Source: Pseudomonas lundensis (GTDB lineage: Bacteria; Pseudomonadota; Gammaproteobacteria; Pseudomonadales; Pseudomonadaceae). From it: a stretch of DNA of 64,000 nucleotides. The translations under genes were made by a program, and so were the position numbers. This document shows positions 38,055 to 47,717 of the stretch, piece after piece. The stretch covers positions 62,001 through 126,000 of the forward strand of contig NZ_JYKY01000004.1 of the NCBI RefSeq assembly GCF_001042985.1, in the 5' to 3' direction. A model generated the notes under the pieces. It was given only the letters and a program-made list of their open reading frames with translations, did not search any database and was not told the DNA's origin. The stretch's first letter is position 1, and the number at the start of each line of letters is the position of its first letter.

Positions 38055-38465
38055 TCAAACGAACAATCGTGCGCCCGACGCAGGCCGGGGCTGATCCGGC
38101 ACGGCCTCCAGCAACGGGCTGAAATGCTTGTGACCCTGACACAGCTTGGCGTACCAGTTATTCAGGGTCGGCACATCGACGTGCCCTTCCTGAACCTCGA
38201 CCCACAGCACCAGATCCCCGGCGCTGTCTGCCGCCACATGCACCGGCGCCAGCGCTGAAAAGGGCCCGTTGGCTTGCAGCAGTTGCAACTGCACACCCAG
38301 TAGCATCGGGCTGGGCAGGCGCCCCAGGCGCATTGCCATCAACCAGCCGCCCGGAATGTTCTCCAGCACCAGTTCCGGGTCATCCGCGACTTGCAGGCGA
38401 CAGGTTTCGGCATTGTTCGCGGGCAGTTGGATGCCCCATTGGTCCAGCCAGTGTTGCACGCTCAT
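38055..38465 (-). CDS. spcU: ExoU chaperone SpcU
   Basis: 136-aa small acidic protein of the type III chaperone class. Starts MSVQHWLDQWGIQLPANN and contains LLQANGPFSALAPVHVAADS and a LVLWVEVQEGHVDVP beta segment, typical of CesT-like folds. Six bases after the exoU stop, the same order as exoU-spcU in P. aeruginosa. It should bind the N-terminal region of ExoU and keep it secretion-ready. The assignment rests on size, fold pattern and position. Confidence 0.88.
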   Translation of the reverse strand: MSVQHWLDQWGIQLPANNAETCRLQVADDPELVLENIPGGWLMAMRLGRLPSPMLLGVQLQLLQANGPFSALAPVHVAADSAGDLVLWVEVQEGHVDVPTLNNWYAKLCQGHKHFSPLLEAVPDQPRPASGARLFV

Positions 38466-38471
38466 GTATGT

Positions 38472-40517
38472 TTACTCCGCTATCCGCCAGGCCTTGGCCA
38501 TTTCAATCGTGGTGGAGCTCAACGGCTTGCTCCACGGTTTATTGCGCGCGCCATAGTGGTCGATGATGTCGTCGAGCGCCTGATTGACCTGCGCCGCCGT
38601 CGTGGCCCTGGCCAGGCTGTGTTCGGCGCGGCGTAGCAGGGCGACGTTGGAATCCGGCTGGCCGGCGCGGTACAGCGACGGGAAGATGACTTCTTTGCGG
38701 ATGTTCTCGGCCACCACGGCCACGGTCCGCACCTGCATTTCTTCGATCGCGGCCTTGAGCACCGGCGACTCGACGGCCTGCCCGCGTACGGCGCTGAGCA
38801 ATTGCTGGTGGTCGACGTTGTCGGCGTGATTCAACTCCTTGGCCAGCCACTCTTTGCGCTCAGGGTTGCTGGCCAGCGCGTCCAGTTGGGTGAAGGCAGT
38901 GCGCATCTGATCGTTGAACGTCAGTGCGGCCGGCGTGCCGTTTTGCGCCACGATCGCCACGGTCAGTTCGCTGAACACCTCGCGCGCCTGCTGGCGAAAC
39001 TGCAACACTTCACCGGCCTGGGCGGAGTTTTGAGCGGCGAGGCTGGTGAGCATGTCATCGTCTAATGCGTTCAGTGCAGCCTCCATCGACCCGAACGTGT
39101 ACTGCTCACGGGAGTGGGCACGGGTCTCAAGGTGACCGCTGACGGCCTGGTCGAGTCGTTCTTGCAGGTGATTTTTGATATCCCCCGGCATGCTGAAATT
39201 CAGCGTGCCGCCAAACGTGGTGCTGAAATCGCCTTTGTCGGTTTTCAGCGGCACGGTCACGGTCTGGTCGTCGTGCGCGGCCAGTGCTTCGTTTTGCAGA
39301 ATCACCCGGGCGGCCACCGGGGCGCCCACCATCCAGTCCGTGAGCGCGCCGCCGAAACGAGCACCACGGTCAGGCGCCACGCCTTCTTCGCCCTCGAACT
39401 TAAGGATCAGGTTGTCTGACTGGCGCAGCGGGCTGGTGCTGAACGCCCGGTCGACCATCTCGGGCACTGGCACGTTAAGCATCACGCCGCCGTCCTTGAA
39501 TGCCGTGTGTTCACCTTCGGCCTGGAACGGCTGCGCCTGTTCGTCCACCGGCTTGAACACCACCGGGAAGGAGCCGGAAATATGCGCGGCCCGCGCAATG
39601 CTCATGTCCGGCGTGAGGCTGGCATTGAACACCACCATCTGTGGGCGACCTTCGTACATTGCGGTGCCGGTGATGTTCAGTTCCTTGATCTGCGGGATGT
39701 GCTGGCTCAACAGTTTGAGGTCGCCAAACGTGACCGCGCCGCCCTGCTCCAGTTTGTGGGCAATGGCCGCAACGGCCGGTTGGCTGGCCACCTGCGGGTG
39801 GGCGCTGATCTGGTTCAGAACGGCTTTGGACGACTCGTCGCGAATGACTTTTTCCAGCGGCAGGGCTTCGGACTGAACCCGTGGCAACACGTTGAGAATC
39901 AGCTGGGTGAAGCTGCCAACCTTGGGCAGGTATTTGTGCGCCAGATTGCCTATCTCTGTGCAGATGCGCTGGAACAGCTTGTGTTTTTTATGGGTGCTGT
40001 CGAGCAGTGAAAGCAGGTCCATGCCATCGGACAGGGTCTTGAATTCGCCCGCGCCCATGCCCGATGCCAGCAGCGCTGCCGTGATGCCGCCTGCGGACGA
40101 CCCCGACATGCTGCGAATGCCGTCGAGTGCGCCGTTGTCTTCCAGCGCCTTGATCGCGCCCGGATAGGCGGCCCCTTTGGCACCGCCCCCGCTGAGCACC
40201 AGGCTGGTCAACGGCGGGCGGCTGAGTTCCAGCTGCGCCACGCCATTTTCGAATTCACGCAGGGTCAATTGGCGCTGACCGACCTGTTGCGCCACGGTGT
40301 GCGCAGCCCCTTGCGGCAGCGGGGTCAGCAACTTGATACGGCCGATGTCCGGCAGTTGGTCTTTGATCACAATCCCCGACGCGCTCTTCAGTGCGCTGGT
40401 CAGGCTTTGGCCGACCGGGTCAGTGGATAACGTGGCTTTGGGCGCTTGCGCGGCAGGGGGTGCAGGTGTGGCGATGGCGGGGTTGAGACCGGCAGGCGGG
40501 GTGGACTGAATTTTCAT
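38472..40517 (-). CDS. exoU: ExoU type III effector, patatin-like phospholipase A2
   Basis: 681-aa homologue of the P. aeruginosa cytotoxin ExoU (687 aa), similar over the whole length. N-terminal secretion/chaperone region to about residue 100. The patatin domain has oxyanion loop GGGAKG (110-115), nucleophile Ser141 in GSSAG and partner Asp342 in DGG, matching Ser142/Asp344 of ExoU. The C-terminal membrane-localisation region keeps NIRKEVIFPSLYRAGQPDSN and KPLSSTTIEMAKAWR. In host cells ExoU needs ubiquitin as cofactor and destroys membrane phospholipids. Start at 40517 has AAGGAG and matches MxIQS. It follows pscL by 157 bp; no ExsA box was found in that gap. Confidence 0.96.
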   Translation of the reverse strand: MKIQSTPPAGLNPAIATPAPPAAQAPKATLSTDPVGQSLTSALKSASGIVIKDQLPDIGRIKLLTPLPQGAAHTVAQQVGQRQLTLREFENGVAQLELSRPPLTSLVLSGGGAKGAAYPGAIKALEDNGALDGIRSMSGSSAGGITAALLASGMGAGEFKTLSDGMDLLSLLDSTHKKHKLFQRICTEIGNLAHKYLPKVGSFTQLILNVLPRVQSEALPLEKVIRDESSKAVLNQISAHPQVASQPAVAAIAHKLEQGGAVTFGDLKLLSQHIPQIKELNITGTAMYEGRPQMVVFNASLTPDMSIARAAHISGSFPVVFKPVDEQAQPFQAEGEHTAFKDGGVMLNVPVPEMVDRAFSTSPLRQSDNLILKFEGEEGVAPDRGARFGGALTDWMVGAPVAARVILQNEALAAHDDQTVTVPLKTDKGDFSTTFGGTLNFSMPGDIKNHLQERLDQAVSGHLETRAHSREQYTFGSMEAALNALDDDMLTSLAAQNSAQAGEVLQFRQQAREVFSELTVAIVAQNGTPAALTFNDQMRTAFTQLDALASNPERKEWLAKELNHADNVDHQQLLSAVRGQAVESPVLKAAIEEMQVRTVAVVAENIRKEVIFPSLYRAGQPDSNVALLRRAEHSLARATTAAQVNQALDDIIDHYGARNKPWSKPLSSTTIEMAKAWRIAE

Positions 40518-40674
40518 ATGCGCTCCTTGGAGGACCTGAGTTCCTGGATGGCGCAAAGCTTAAGTGAATCGTTTGAAGGGCTTTTTTAGTATCAGGCGCA
40601 TTTTTGTCACTTTGCACGAGCGCCTTAAAAGGAATGACGCTCACCACCTCGCCAGCCGGTGCTGCGCCGGGTTT

Positions 40675-41292
40675 TCAGCGCTCACGGGATTGTGTCAGGG
40701 CCGTTGCCAGCGCTGCCAATTGTCCGTCGACACTGGCGTCGATGATGCCGATTTCGGTCTCCAGAATGCAGCCGCCTTCGTCCAGCCGGGCGTCGGCCAC
40801 CACGTCCACATACCCCACTTCCGGGAAGTCCTTGAGGATGTGCGAGACGCGCTCGCGCACAGCGCTCACTTGCTCGGGCTGGACGTGCAGGATCACTTGT
40901 TTCTGATTGCTGACCAGCGACAACGCTTCGCGGGTCACGCTCAGCGCCAGCTCGGTGTTGTCGTACTGCTTGAGGATCTTGCGCACCGCGTGCAGCACCA
41001 CATCGCTCATCTTTTGCTCGACCGCGCGGTAGTACTGGTTGCAGTGCTGCAAGGTTTCCTGGATCAGCGTTGCCTGCGAGGTGCGCGCCTCGTCGACGCC
41101 CGCTTGCCAGCCCAGGGCCTTTTGTTGTTCGTAGACGTCCCGCGCGCCTTGCTCGATGGCTTGCGCCCGTTCCCGGGCCAGTTCCACCAACTGATTGGCG
41201 GTCAGGTAGGCCTGATAGTCGGCACTGCGCAGCACCACTTGATCGGGCGCCAAGAGCACTTGATCACTTTTTATTTCAATAAATGGCAACAT
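40675..41292 (-). CDS. pscL: Type III sorting-platform stator PscL (SctL)
   Basis: 205-aa cytoplasmic protein starting [16 protein letters not shown]. SctL links the ATPase PscN to the PscQ pods and regulates it; the central helix (residues 45-110) and the C-terminal FliH-like domain with GGCILETEIGIIDASVDGQL are visible. Overlaps the pscK end by 22 bp. Last psc gene before exoU. Confidence 0.92.
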   Translation of the reverse strand: MLPFIEIKSDQVLLAPDQVVLRSADYQAYLTANQLVELARERAQAIEQGARDVYEQQKALGWQAGVDEARTSQATLIQETLQHCNQYYRAVEQKMSDVVLHAVRKILKQYDNTELALSVTREALSLVSNQKQVILHVQPEQVSAVRERVSHILKDFPEVGYVDVVADARLDEGGCILETEIGIIDASVDGQLAALATALTQSRER

Positions 41293-41897
41293 TCCGGACT
41301 CACCTGTCGAGCAACTTTGAGGCACAGCGCCTGCGCCAGCGCGGGGTTTTCGGCGGGTAACGCGGCGTAACGCGAGGGCGGCCCCGGCGGCAGGCGTACA
41401 CGCAAGCGGCGGGCACAGCCGCTGTCGATGTCACCGGCTGCACTGAGCCAGAACTCCAGACCGCAGGTTTGCAGATAGCCCCCCAGGTCGCCGTCCGGCA
41501 ACGTGCCCTGCCAGCCCGTCGGCCATGGGCCGATGATCACGTCCAGCTGTTGCAGGCAATACCGGTGACCGGTTTCACCCAGCGCCGCGCGGACCCGTTG
41601 CGCCGCGCTGGCGGTCAACGCCTGGCGCAACGCCTGCCCATGCAACAGGCCGCCCAGGCAACGCAGGGTATGCTGCAGCGCGACCTGCCCGAACAGCGCC
41701 AAGCCGCCGAGCCGGGGAGGCAGTTGGTAGTCAGTCGGCAACCCCAGTTCATCGAGCAACCAGGCGTTGATTGCACTGCGCTGGCGCCAGTCCGGCAGCG
41801 CCTTGCACACCGCCAGCAAGGCCGTGGGCACGTGCCCCTCGTCAATGTAGCGGGCCGGGCAGAAGCGCAGCTGATAGGGCGTCAGGCAGCGGGTCAT
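41271..41897 (-). CDS. pscK: Sorting-platform protein PscK (SctK)
   Basis: 208-aa cytoplasmic protein, the same length as P. aeruginosa PscK; starts [17 protein letters not shown] with an ATGA overlap with pscJ. SctK bridges the PscD ring and PscQ. The only further support is gene order and family-like composition, since SctK proteins are poorly conserved. Confidence 0.88.
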   Translation of the reverse strand: MTRCLTPYQLRFCPARYIDEGHVPTALLAVCKALPDWRQRSAINAWLLDELGLPTDYQLPPRLGGLALFGQVALQHTLRCLGGLLHGQALRQALTASAAQRVRAALGETGHRYCLQQLDVIIGPWPTGWQGTLPDGDLGGYLQTCGLEFWLSAAGDIDSGCARRLRVRLPPGPPSRYAALPAENPALAQALCLKVARQVSPECCHLLK

Positions 41898-42652
41898 GCT
41901 TGAGTCCGGTGCCACATGAACTGCGCCGCATTGCTCACCAGCAGCAGGGCGACCATCACGCCAAACAGGCCGATCAGCCGCCCCCGGGAATCTTCGGTGA
42001 CTTGAATCGAAAACAGGGTGTCGTAATGCGGTGCCAAGGGCACCTGACGCACGTCCGCCGACGGCACCAGCACCACACTGATCCGGTCGTAACTCAAGCC
42101 CTCGATGCCGTTGTTGACCAGTTGTTTGATCTGCGGGATGTAGGCGTCGAGCTGGATGTCCGCGGCGTGTTTGATAAACACCGAGGCGGAGGCCGGTGAG
42201 GATTTCTTGCCCAGCCCGTCACGTTCTTCTGGCAACACCACATGCACCCGCGCCACCAGCACGCCATCGATTTCAGACAGCGTGCGGGAGATTTCCTGCG
42301 CCTTGGCGTAGTTCAGGCGCGCCCGTTCTTCGACCGGAGATGAAATCAGCCCGTCTTTGGGGAACACGTCCTTGAGTGTTGAAAAGCTCTCACGCGGATA
42401 CCCTTTGCGCTTGAGGGCATCCACGGCTTCAGCGATGTCCGACTCTTCCACCAGCAATTTGATTTTGCCGTCCTTGTCCGGCTGTTTGTCGGCCGAAATG
42501 CCTTCGGAGCGCAGCAGGGCCAGCATCTCGTTGCCTTCCTTTTGGCTGACACCGGCGTACAACTCGATCTTGCACCCCGCGAGCGCCAGCACGGCGGCCA
42601 GCAGCAGGCCGCGCTGCACGGTTTTCAAAGCGGTTCGAACACGGCGCATCAT
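41894..42652 (-). CDS. pscJ: Inner-ring lipoprotein PscJ (SctJ)
   Basis: 252-aa YscJ/FliF-type protein. Signal sequence with lipobox ALAGC (Cys27), two ring-building domains (residues 28-190, e.g. [14 protein letters not shown] and [14 protein letters not shown]), and a C-terminal membrane helix ([18 protein letters not shown]). It forms the inner-membrane ring in the periplasm. ATGA overlap with pscI at 42652. Confidence 0.95.
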   Translation of the reverse strand: MMRRVRTALKTVQRGLLLAAVLALAGCKIELYAGVSQKEGNEMLALLRSEGISADKQPDKDGKIKLLVEESDIAEAVDALKRKGYPRESFSTLKDVFPKDGLISSPVEERARLNYAKAQEISRTLSEIDGVLVARVHVVLPEERDGLGKKSSPASASVFIKHAADIQLDAYIPQIKQLVNNGIEGLSYDRISVVLVPSADVRQVPLAPHYDTLFSIQVTEDSRGRLIGLFGVMVALLLVSNAAQFMWHRTQA

Positions 42653-42987
42653 TGGGTCTTCATCAAGGTTTCGACGTTCTGGCTCATACGTCCGACGGTC
42701 TTGGCGATCAGTTCTTCCTGCATGCTGATGCGCATCAACGACCACTGCATCTGCATCAGGCTGTTGGGGTCGTCACCGGGGGTCGACAGCTGCACTTTCA
42801 GCGCTTCTTTGGCCTCGGTGAACTGCTCTTTGATGTGCCCGATTTCACTCAAAAAACTGCCGCCCAGGCTGTCGGCCCCGTTGCTCATGGCGTGATCAAA
42901 GTCTGCAACCTGCGCGGCATTGGCTTCGGCCGGTTGGAGTTCTTCAAGGCTGGTAACCACCGATTGGCTGATCTGGCTGATGTCCAT
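42649..42987 (-). CDS. pscI: Inner rod protein PscI (SctI)
   Basis: 112-aa secreted rod/needle-adaptor protein. The C-terminal third is nearly invariant in the Psc family: [18 protein letters not shown], then [20 protein letters not shown] and LMKTQ. It connects the export gate with the needle and takes part in substrate switching. One-base overlap with pscH. Confidence 0.95.
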   Translation of the reverse strand: MDISQISQSVVTSLEELQPAEANAAQVADFDHAMSNGADSLGGSFLSEIGHIKEQFTEAKEALKVQLSTPGDDPNSLMQMQWSLMRISMQEELIAKTVGRMSQNVETLMKTQ

Positions 42988-43400
42988 TACGACTCCAGGT
43001 CGGGTTTATGGGTGTAGCGCATCAGGTTGTCGATCATCCCGGCCAGCGGGATGACGTGCCTGAGCTCGGTGTTGATGACGCGGCTCGCGGCGGTGGTGTC
43101 CGGCAGCGGTTTGATCTCGCCCAACACCCGCAGCAGCGCGTCTTGCTGTTGCTTGGCAAACGGTGCTTCTTGCTTGATGAGGTCCTTGAGTGCCGCACGC
43201 GCCTGACGCTCGTTGTCACGGTGGGCGTCCAGGGTTCTCAGCACCCGCAGCGCCACCGGGCTCACGGGGTTCGCCACCTCGGCGGGCGCGTGCATGGCCT
43301 GTTCAAAGGCGTGCGTGTCGGCCGTTTGTGCCGACCGCGCAGGGGGGGCAGCCGGTGGCGACAGACCGCGATTGAGCGTCAGGGGGTCGAGCGGGTTCAT
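42987..43400 (-). CDS. pscH: PscH (YscH/YopR-type early substrate)
   Basis: 137-aa protein in the position of YscH. Family members are secreted early and influence needle assembly. Visible: MNPLDPLTLNRGLSPP, a helical core with RQARAALKDLIKQEAPFAKQ, and C-terminal LRHVIPLAGMIDNLMRYT. Four-base overlap with pscG. Confidence 0.88.
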   Translation of the reverse strand: MNPLDPLTLNRGLSPPAAPPARSAQTADTHAFEQAMHAPAEVANPVSPVALRVLRTLDAHRDNERQARAALKDLIKQEAPFAKQQQDALLRVLGEIKPLPDTTAASRVINTELRHVIPLAGMIDNLMRYTHKPDLES

Positions 43401-43753
43401 GCGTGCTCCGGATGACGCATACCCTCGGCAAACTGCACCAGGCGCGGGTCATCGCTGAGCGCCAGGTGCGCAAGGCGCCGGTCCAGTGCTGACCCCATGC
43501 CCAGGCGCCATTCGCACAGCGCCAGCCAGGGCGACAACGAGGGCCAGTCCTGATCCTTGCCTTGGCCTTCAAGCAACGCCTGTTGATAATCACCGCGGTT
43601 CATCAGACTGCAGAGGCGGATCAGGCACGCGGCTTCGGCGTGTTTTTCGACCTGATCCAGCCACTCAGCGATGTGCAGGGCCTGCGCATGACAATGGTGC
43701 CCGGTGCCCGCCAGCGCGACTTCGGCCAAAAGCCCTTTCAATGAACTGTCCAT
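43397..43753 (-). CDS. pscG: Needle chaperone PscG (SctG)
   Basis: 118-aa TPR-like cytoplasmic chaperone. Start MDSSLKGLLAEVALAGTGHH matches PscG; further shared parts are HIAEWLDQVEKHAEAACLIRLCSL and ALCEWRLGMGSALDRRLAHL. With PscE it holds the C-terminus of PscF and prevents polymerisation in the cytoplasm. Confidence 0.93.
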   Translation of the reverse strand: MDSSLKGLLAEVALAGTGHHCHAQALHIAEWLDQVEKHAEAACLIRLCSLMNRGDYQQALLEGQGKDQDWPSLSPWLALCEWRLGMGSALDRRLAHLALSDDPRLVQFAEGMRHPEHA

Positions 43754-43755
43754 AA

Positions 43756-44010
43756 TCAAATCTTCTGCAAAATGCTCTGCATGAGGTCTCTCATGGAGCG
43801 GGTCACGGTGGAGTTGATGTTGTAGATCACCGACCATTTGTTGAGTTTGTGTTGCAGGTCGGCCAACACCGCCGGGTTATCGCCGTTGTCGTTGTTGAGC
43901 GCCGTAATGGCGTTTTTCACGTCCGTGTTGGCGGTGTTCGCCTGCGCTTTGATCTGCTCGGCGACCTGATCGAGTGTGTTGGTGGTGTCGTGGGCAAAAA
44001 TGGCGGCCAT
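43756..44010 (-). CDS. pscF: Needle subunit PscF (SctF)
   Basis: 84-aa helical-hairpin needle protein, start MAAIFAHDTTNTLDQVAEQI, centre DNPAVLADLQHKLNKWSVIY and C-terminus MRDLMQSILQKI, all family features. It polymerises outside the cell into the needle. The ATG at 44010 overlaps the pscE stop. Confidence 0.95.
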   Translation of the reverse strand: MAAIFAHDTTNTLDQVAEQIKAQANTANTDVKNAITALNNDNGDNPAVLADLQHKLNKWSVIYNINSTVTRSMRDLMQSILQKI

Positions 44011-44216
44011 CAGCAGGCTCCTTTGAGGGTGTCGAGGATGCTCAGGGCGGCTTCGAGTGCCTGCGCTTCCTGTTGCCATTGCTGGTACTGCGCAGGCGTC
44101 GCGCCTTTTTGCAGGCGCTGTTTGCAGTCGTTTTGCGCACTTTGCAGCGTAGCGCGCACCTGCGCGTGATAGCCCGCGCCTTCACGGCTCAGGCGTTCCT
44201 CCAATGCGGTCATCAT
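44010..44216 (-). CDS. pscE: Needle co-chaperone PscE (SctE-type)
   Basis: 68-aa helical protein (MMTALEERLSREGAGYH ... ALSILDTLKGAC) with an ATGA overlap with pscD. It stabilises PscG in the PscE-PscF-PscG complex. Called from size, helix pattern and place. Confidence 0.88.
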   Translation of the reverse strand: MMTALEERLSREGAGYHAQVRATLQSAQNDCKQRLQKGATPAQYQQWQQEAQALEAALSILDTLKGAC

Positions 44217-45481
44217 TGCGTTTGTCCCTTGAGGTGGATGATGAATTGCTGTTTGCCGCGACTGACCACAATCGCTTCGTCTGTGATCGACAACACGCGA
44301 ACGCCGTTGGGGGTTGAAGCGTTTACCGGGTATTTCTGACTGTCGTTGAGCACCACGTAGGGCACTTTGCCCAGTGACACGCCGCGCACCACGAAGGCCA
44401 GTTCTTCAGCGCTGCCACGGCGTGAGCGGTTAATCAGTTCCAGCGTCGGGCTGGCGCCGAACTCGCGGCGGAACGTGCGTTGCAGTTGTGCAAAGTCATT
44501 CAACTGGCGCTCATCCAGCTGGCCGCGCAGCTCAATGCGCTCGCCGTGATCGCGATAGCTCAGCGCCGAGGTCAGGTGTGCGTCGCTGAGCAGTTGTTCC
44601 AGACGCTTGATGTGCGAACCGGCGAGCCGCACGCGGTTCTCGACGCCCATGAGGCCGGGCACGTCGGCCATCAGCAGGGTGTCGATGTTGGCCCAGTGAT
44701 CGTCCTGTTCGGCCAGTTCGCCTTCGAGCATGATCCAGCCGGCTTTTGACGAGGGCGTGCTGCGCACCCGCGAGTAGCCGAATTTTTGCAGGATGAAGTC
44801 CACGCCCTGACGCACTTCTTCCATGCTGCGTAATTCCAGCCGATAACTCAGCCCGCTTTTTTCAAGGTATTGGGTGAGCAGCAAGCGGCTGCGGTTGTCA
44901 TCCAGATACCCGGTCAGCAACACACCGCCATCGGCTTGCGGGGCTTCAATCTGCACGTGCTGATACGGCTTGTCGCTCAAGAATGTCTGCAACCCCAGCA
45001 GCGGATCTTCATCGGCCGTGCTGCGGTTGACGCTGGACCACGGGTCGCTCATCAAGCCGATCAGCAGCACCACCAGCACCACGCTCAACCCCGCCATCAC
45101 GCGACCGCTCCAATGCGCAGGGTGGCGTGGGGCCCGACGTTCCTGCGCCCGGCCGATCGCCGGTTGCAGCGGCGCGAAGGCGCGTTCCTGCGCGCAATAC
45201 GCCCAGCTCAAGGGGCCGCATTGCTGCATGGCCAAGGCGTGCAACACCGTGCCCGGCTGCACGGGCAGGCCGTCCTGGGTCGGCTCACACGCGGCGTCCC
45301 ATTCCAGCAAGCGCACCCCTTGCGGGTCGACCTCCAGCAACAGGTGCATGGCCGCGATACCGTCGTCCACCAGCACCAGGTCGGCGCTCAGCGGGTCTGA
45401 GCCGATCACCACCCGACCGGCGCTCAGGGGCACTTCGGCCCCTTGATTCAAGCCGCTGTAGAACCGGATTTTCCAGCCCAT
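44213..45481 (-). CDS. pscD: Outer inner-membrane ring protein PscD (SctD)
   Basis: 422-aa protein: cytoplasmic FHA-like domain (residues 1-100, MGWKIRFYSGLNQGAEVPLS), one membrane helix near residues 127-150 (VMAGLSVVLVVLLIGLM), and periplasmic ring-building domains to the end. It anchors the sorting platform inside and meets the secretin outside. One base after the pscC stop. Confidence 0.94.
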   Translation of the reverse strand: MGWKIRFYSGLNQGAEVPLSAGRVVIGSDPLSADLVLVDDGIAAMHLLLEVDPQGVRLLEWDAACEPTQDGLPVQPGTVLHALAMQQCGPLSWAYCAQERAFAPLQPAIGRAQERRAPRHPAHWSGRVMAGLSVVLVVLLIGLMSDPWSSVNRSTADEDPLLGLQTFLSDKPYQHVQIEAPQADGGVLLTGYLDDNRSRLLLTQYLEKSGLSYRLELRSMEEVRQGVDFILQKFGYSRVRSTPSSKAGWIMLEGELAEQDDHWANIDTLLMADVPGLMGVENRVRLAGSHIKRLEQLLSDAHLTSALSYRDHGERIELRGQLDERQLNDFAQLQRTFRREFGASPTLELINRSRRGSAEELAFVVRGVSLGKVPYVVLNDSQKYPVNASTPNGVRVLSITDEAIVVSRGKQQFIIHLKGQTQ

Positions 45482-45482
45482 G

Positions 45483-47276
45483 TCAGGGGCGCTTCAGCGG
45501 GCGAACGCAGTGCGTTGCCGCGTCATCGCACGCGCCTTCAATCACGCGCCAGCCGCGGCTTTCGCCGTCCATGCGACACGCGGACAACCGTGAGCTTTTG
45601 CCCGCCTGTTGCAGTGTGTTTTGCAGCCATTGCGCGGTGGCCAGCGCCTGGCACTGGGTGGCGCCAATCGCGTTGGCCAGCTCCAGGCTCTGGTTGGACA
45701 GTTGATCGACATTGAGCAAACCGTCGAGGTAGCCCCGTTGGCTGCCCAGGGCTGCGTAATGGGCCAGCCCGTCGTCAATCAGGCGCGGTTCGATCAGAAA
45801 CAGGCGCACCGAGCGCCGCACGGTGTTGGACTGAAACCGGAACAAGGCGCCAAGGTACGGAATGTCCCCCAGTAACGGCACTTTGCGCACGCCTTCGCTG
45901 AGTTCGTCGCGGTGGATCCCGCCAATCAACAGGCTTTGGCCATGGCCGACGCGGGCCACGGTGTCGACCACGGTACGGTTGATGGTGGGGATGCCTTCGG
46001 GGCCGGAGCTATTGGGTTTTTGGCTGCCGTCTTCGATGTGCAGCCTCAGGCTGATCTCCGGTTTTTCCCCTAACTGAACCACCCGCGGGGTCATTTTCAA
46101 CAGGGTGCCGTAGGTGATGGACTTCAGTTCAGCGACGCGCTCGCCGGTCACTTTCACGTAATAGGTTTCGCTGTGATCGATCACCGCGAGGGTGTTTTCC
46201 TGCGTCAGCAAGGTCGGGCGCGACCCCACCTGAGCGCGGCCCTGACTTTGCAGCAGGGTGACGCGGGCCATCAAAAAGTCGAGGCCGCGGCTGTCGACCA
46301 GGCTTGCGCCAGGGGCTTGCGCGCCGGGTGCGCCGGAGCCGCTGGTGCGGATGTCGATGACTTTCTTTGGCCCCAGCCCAATCCCCACATGCCAGTCGAC
46401 CCCGAGTTCGGCAAGGTTTTCGGCGTTGATGTCGACAATCGACAGCGCGACTTCGATGCGCGCCGAAGGCCGGTCCAGCGCTTCAATCAGGCGTTTGTAC
46501 ATAGGCATGCGTTCGGCGCTGTCGCGCACCACGATCGCGTTCAATGACGGTTCGGCCTGAATCACCGCGCGCCCGGAGCGCAGCGGTGCGCGGCTGCCGT
46601 TCGCCTGGCCGTCCACCGACACCACATTGGCGTCACCCAGCACGTTGGCCAGAATGGTGGCCACGCCCGGCGCCTGAATGTCGTCTTCGCGGTACTTGAT
46701 TTGGCGGTCTTCGGCCGACGCGTATTTGAGTGGGAAGATTTCCACCGACACGTCGCCGGTCTTTTCGCTGCGCAGGGTGGATTGTTGTTCCAGCGCCTGC
46801 GCGGTCTGCTCTACCAGTTCCAGGTATCGGGCCGGGCCTGACACATAGACCAGCCGTCCATCGCCGCCCGAACGCCAGCCGAATGTCGGCTCCCACACGC
46901 CCGCGGCCTGTAACGCCTCTTGCAGGTCGGACTCGGTGACCTGTTCGAGCTTGATCAGCCGCGACTGCATTTCCGTGCTTTTGAAGACGTACAGCACCGC
47001 GCCGTCGTAGTACCAGATCAGGTTGTAGAGCGCGGTCATCTGTTGCAAAAAGGCTTGTGGCGTAGGCAGGTCGAAACGGCCGCTGACTTGATCGTTGACC
47101 TTGTCGCTGACAATCACCGGGCTGTCGTAGTTGGCCCCGAAGTTAATCAGTACATCGCGCAGGTTTTCACCCTGCGCCACGTAGTGGTAAGGCACCGGCG
47201 CCCAGTCCAGTTCCTGAGCCGTGGCGGGGCAGGCGGCACTGACCAGCAGCCAGGCGGCAACGCGCAGCCACTTCAT
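45483..47276 (-). CDS. pscC: Outer-membrane secretin PscC (SctC)
   Basis: 597-aa secretin. Signal peptide [21 protein letters not shown]-domains ([38 protein letters not shown]), secretin core with [40 protein letters not shown] and [15 protein letters not shown], and a C-terminal S-domain for the pilotin ExsB. Start at 47276 gives an ATGA overlap with pscB and a clean signal peptide; in-frame starts at 47285 and 47300 are possible but poorer. Confidence 0.95.
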   Translation of the reverse strand: MKWLRVAAWLLVSAACPATAQELDWAPVPYHYVAQGENLRDVLINFGANYDSPVIVSDKVNDQVSGRFDLPTPQAFLQQMTALYNLIWYYDGAVLYVFKSTEMQSRLIKLEQVTESDLQEALQAAGVWEPTFGWRSGGDGRLVYVSGPARYLELVEQTAQALEQQSTLRSEKTGDVSVEIFPLKYASAEDRQIKYREDDIQAPGVATILANVLGDANVVSVDGQANGSRAPLRSGRAVIQAEPSLNAIVVRDSAERMPMYKRLIEALDRPSARIEVALSIVDINAENLAELGVDWHVGIGLGPKKVIDIRTSGSGAPGAQAPGASLVDSRGLDFLMARVTLLQSQGRAQVGSRPTLLTQENTLAVIDHSETYYVKVTGERVAELKSITYGTLLKMTPRVVQLGEKPEISLRLHIEDGSQKPNSSGPEGIPTINRTVVDTVARVGHGQSLLIGGIHRDELSEGVRKVPLLGDIPYLGALFRFQSNTVRRSVRLFLIEPRLIDDGLAHYAALGSQRGYLDGLLNVDQLSNQSLELANAIGATQCQALATAQWLQNTLQQAGKSSRLSACRMDGESRGWRVIEGACDDAATHCVRPLKRP

Positions 47277-47695
47277 GGGCGCCATAAGGTGGGTGTCCAC
47301 TGCGGTAAGCGCTCAGCCTGCTGCAAACCGGGCTTGAGGGACTCAAGAATGCCCACCTGCGCTGCCAGCACACGCTCAAGTTCATCCAGCTCAAGGGAGG
47401 CGAACTCAAGGCGGGCTTCGAGCAGCAGGTGGTCGTTCTCGTCCAGCACCAGGGCTTGAGGGTAGTGGCGGCTCCAGCGGGTCACGTGTTCCAGCATGTC
47501 GCGCAACACCTCGCGCTGCCCCGCTGCGTCGGCACGGGCTTGCCAGTCCAGCGGGCTATGGACGATCAGGTCTGTCCCCTGGCGGGCCAGAAACAGGCTG
47601 TGGCCATCGATGCGCAGGTGGTAGGCACCCGTTTGATCGGCAACAAAAGGCCCTTGGCCGGTTCGCGCGGCCAATCCAGTCAGTAAACGTTCCAT
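47273..47695 (-). CDS. pscB: Gatekeeper chaperone PscB (YscB-type)
   Basis: 140-aa CesT-like chaperone ([58 protein letters not shown]). With Pcr2 (SycN) it binds the N-terminus of PopN. 22 bp after exsD. Confidence 0.9.
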   Translation of the reverse strand: MERLLTGLAARTGQGPFVADQTGAYHLRIDGHSLFLARQGTDLIVHSPLDWQARADAAGQREVLRDMLEHVTRWSRHYPQALVLDENDHLLLEARLEFASLELDELERVLAAQVGILESLKPGLQQAERLPQWTPTLWRP

Positions 47696-47717
47696 GAGTC
47701 CTCAGTGCCGCGGTTGG

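Noticed and set aside
40518..40556. 13-residue upstream extension of ExoU
   Set aside because: The start at 40517 has AAGGAG and matches the known ExoU N-terminus; the upstream codon has neither.
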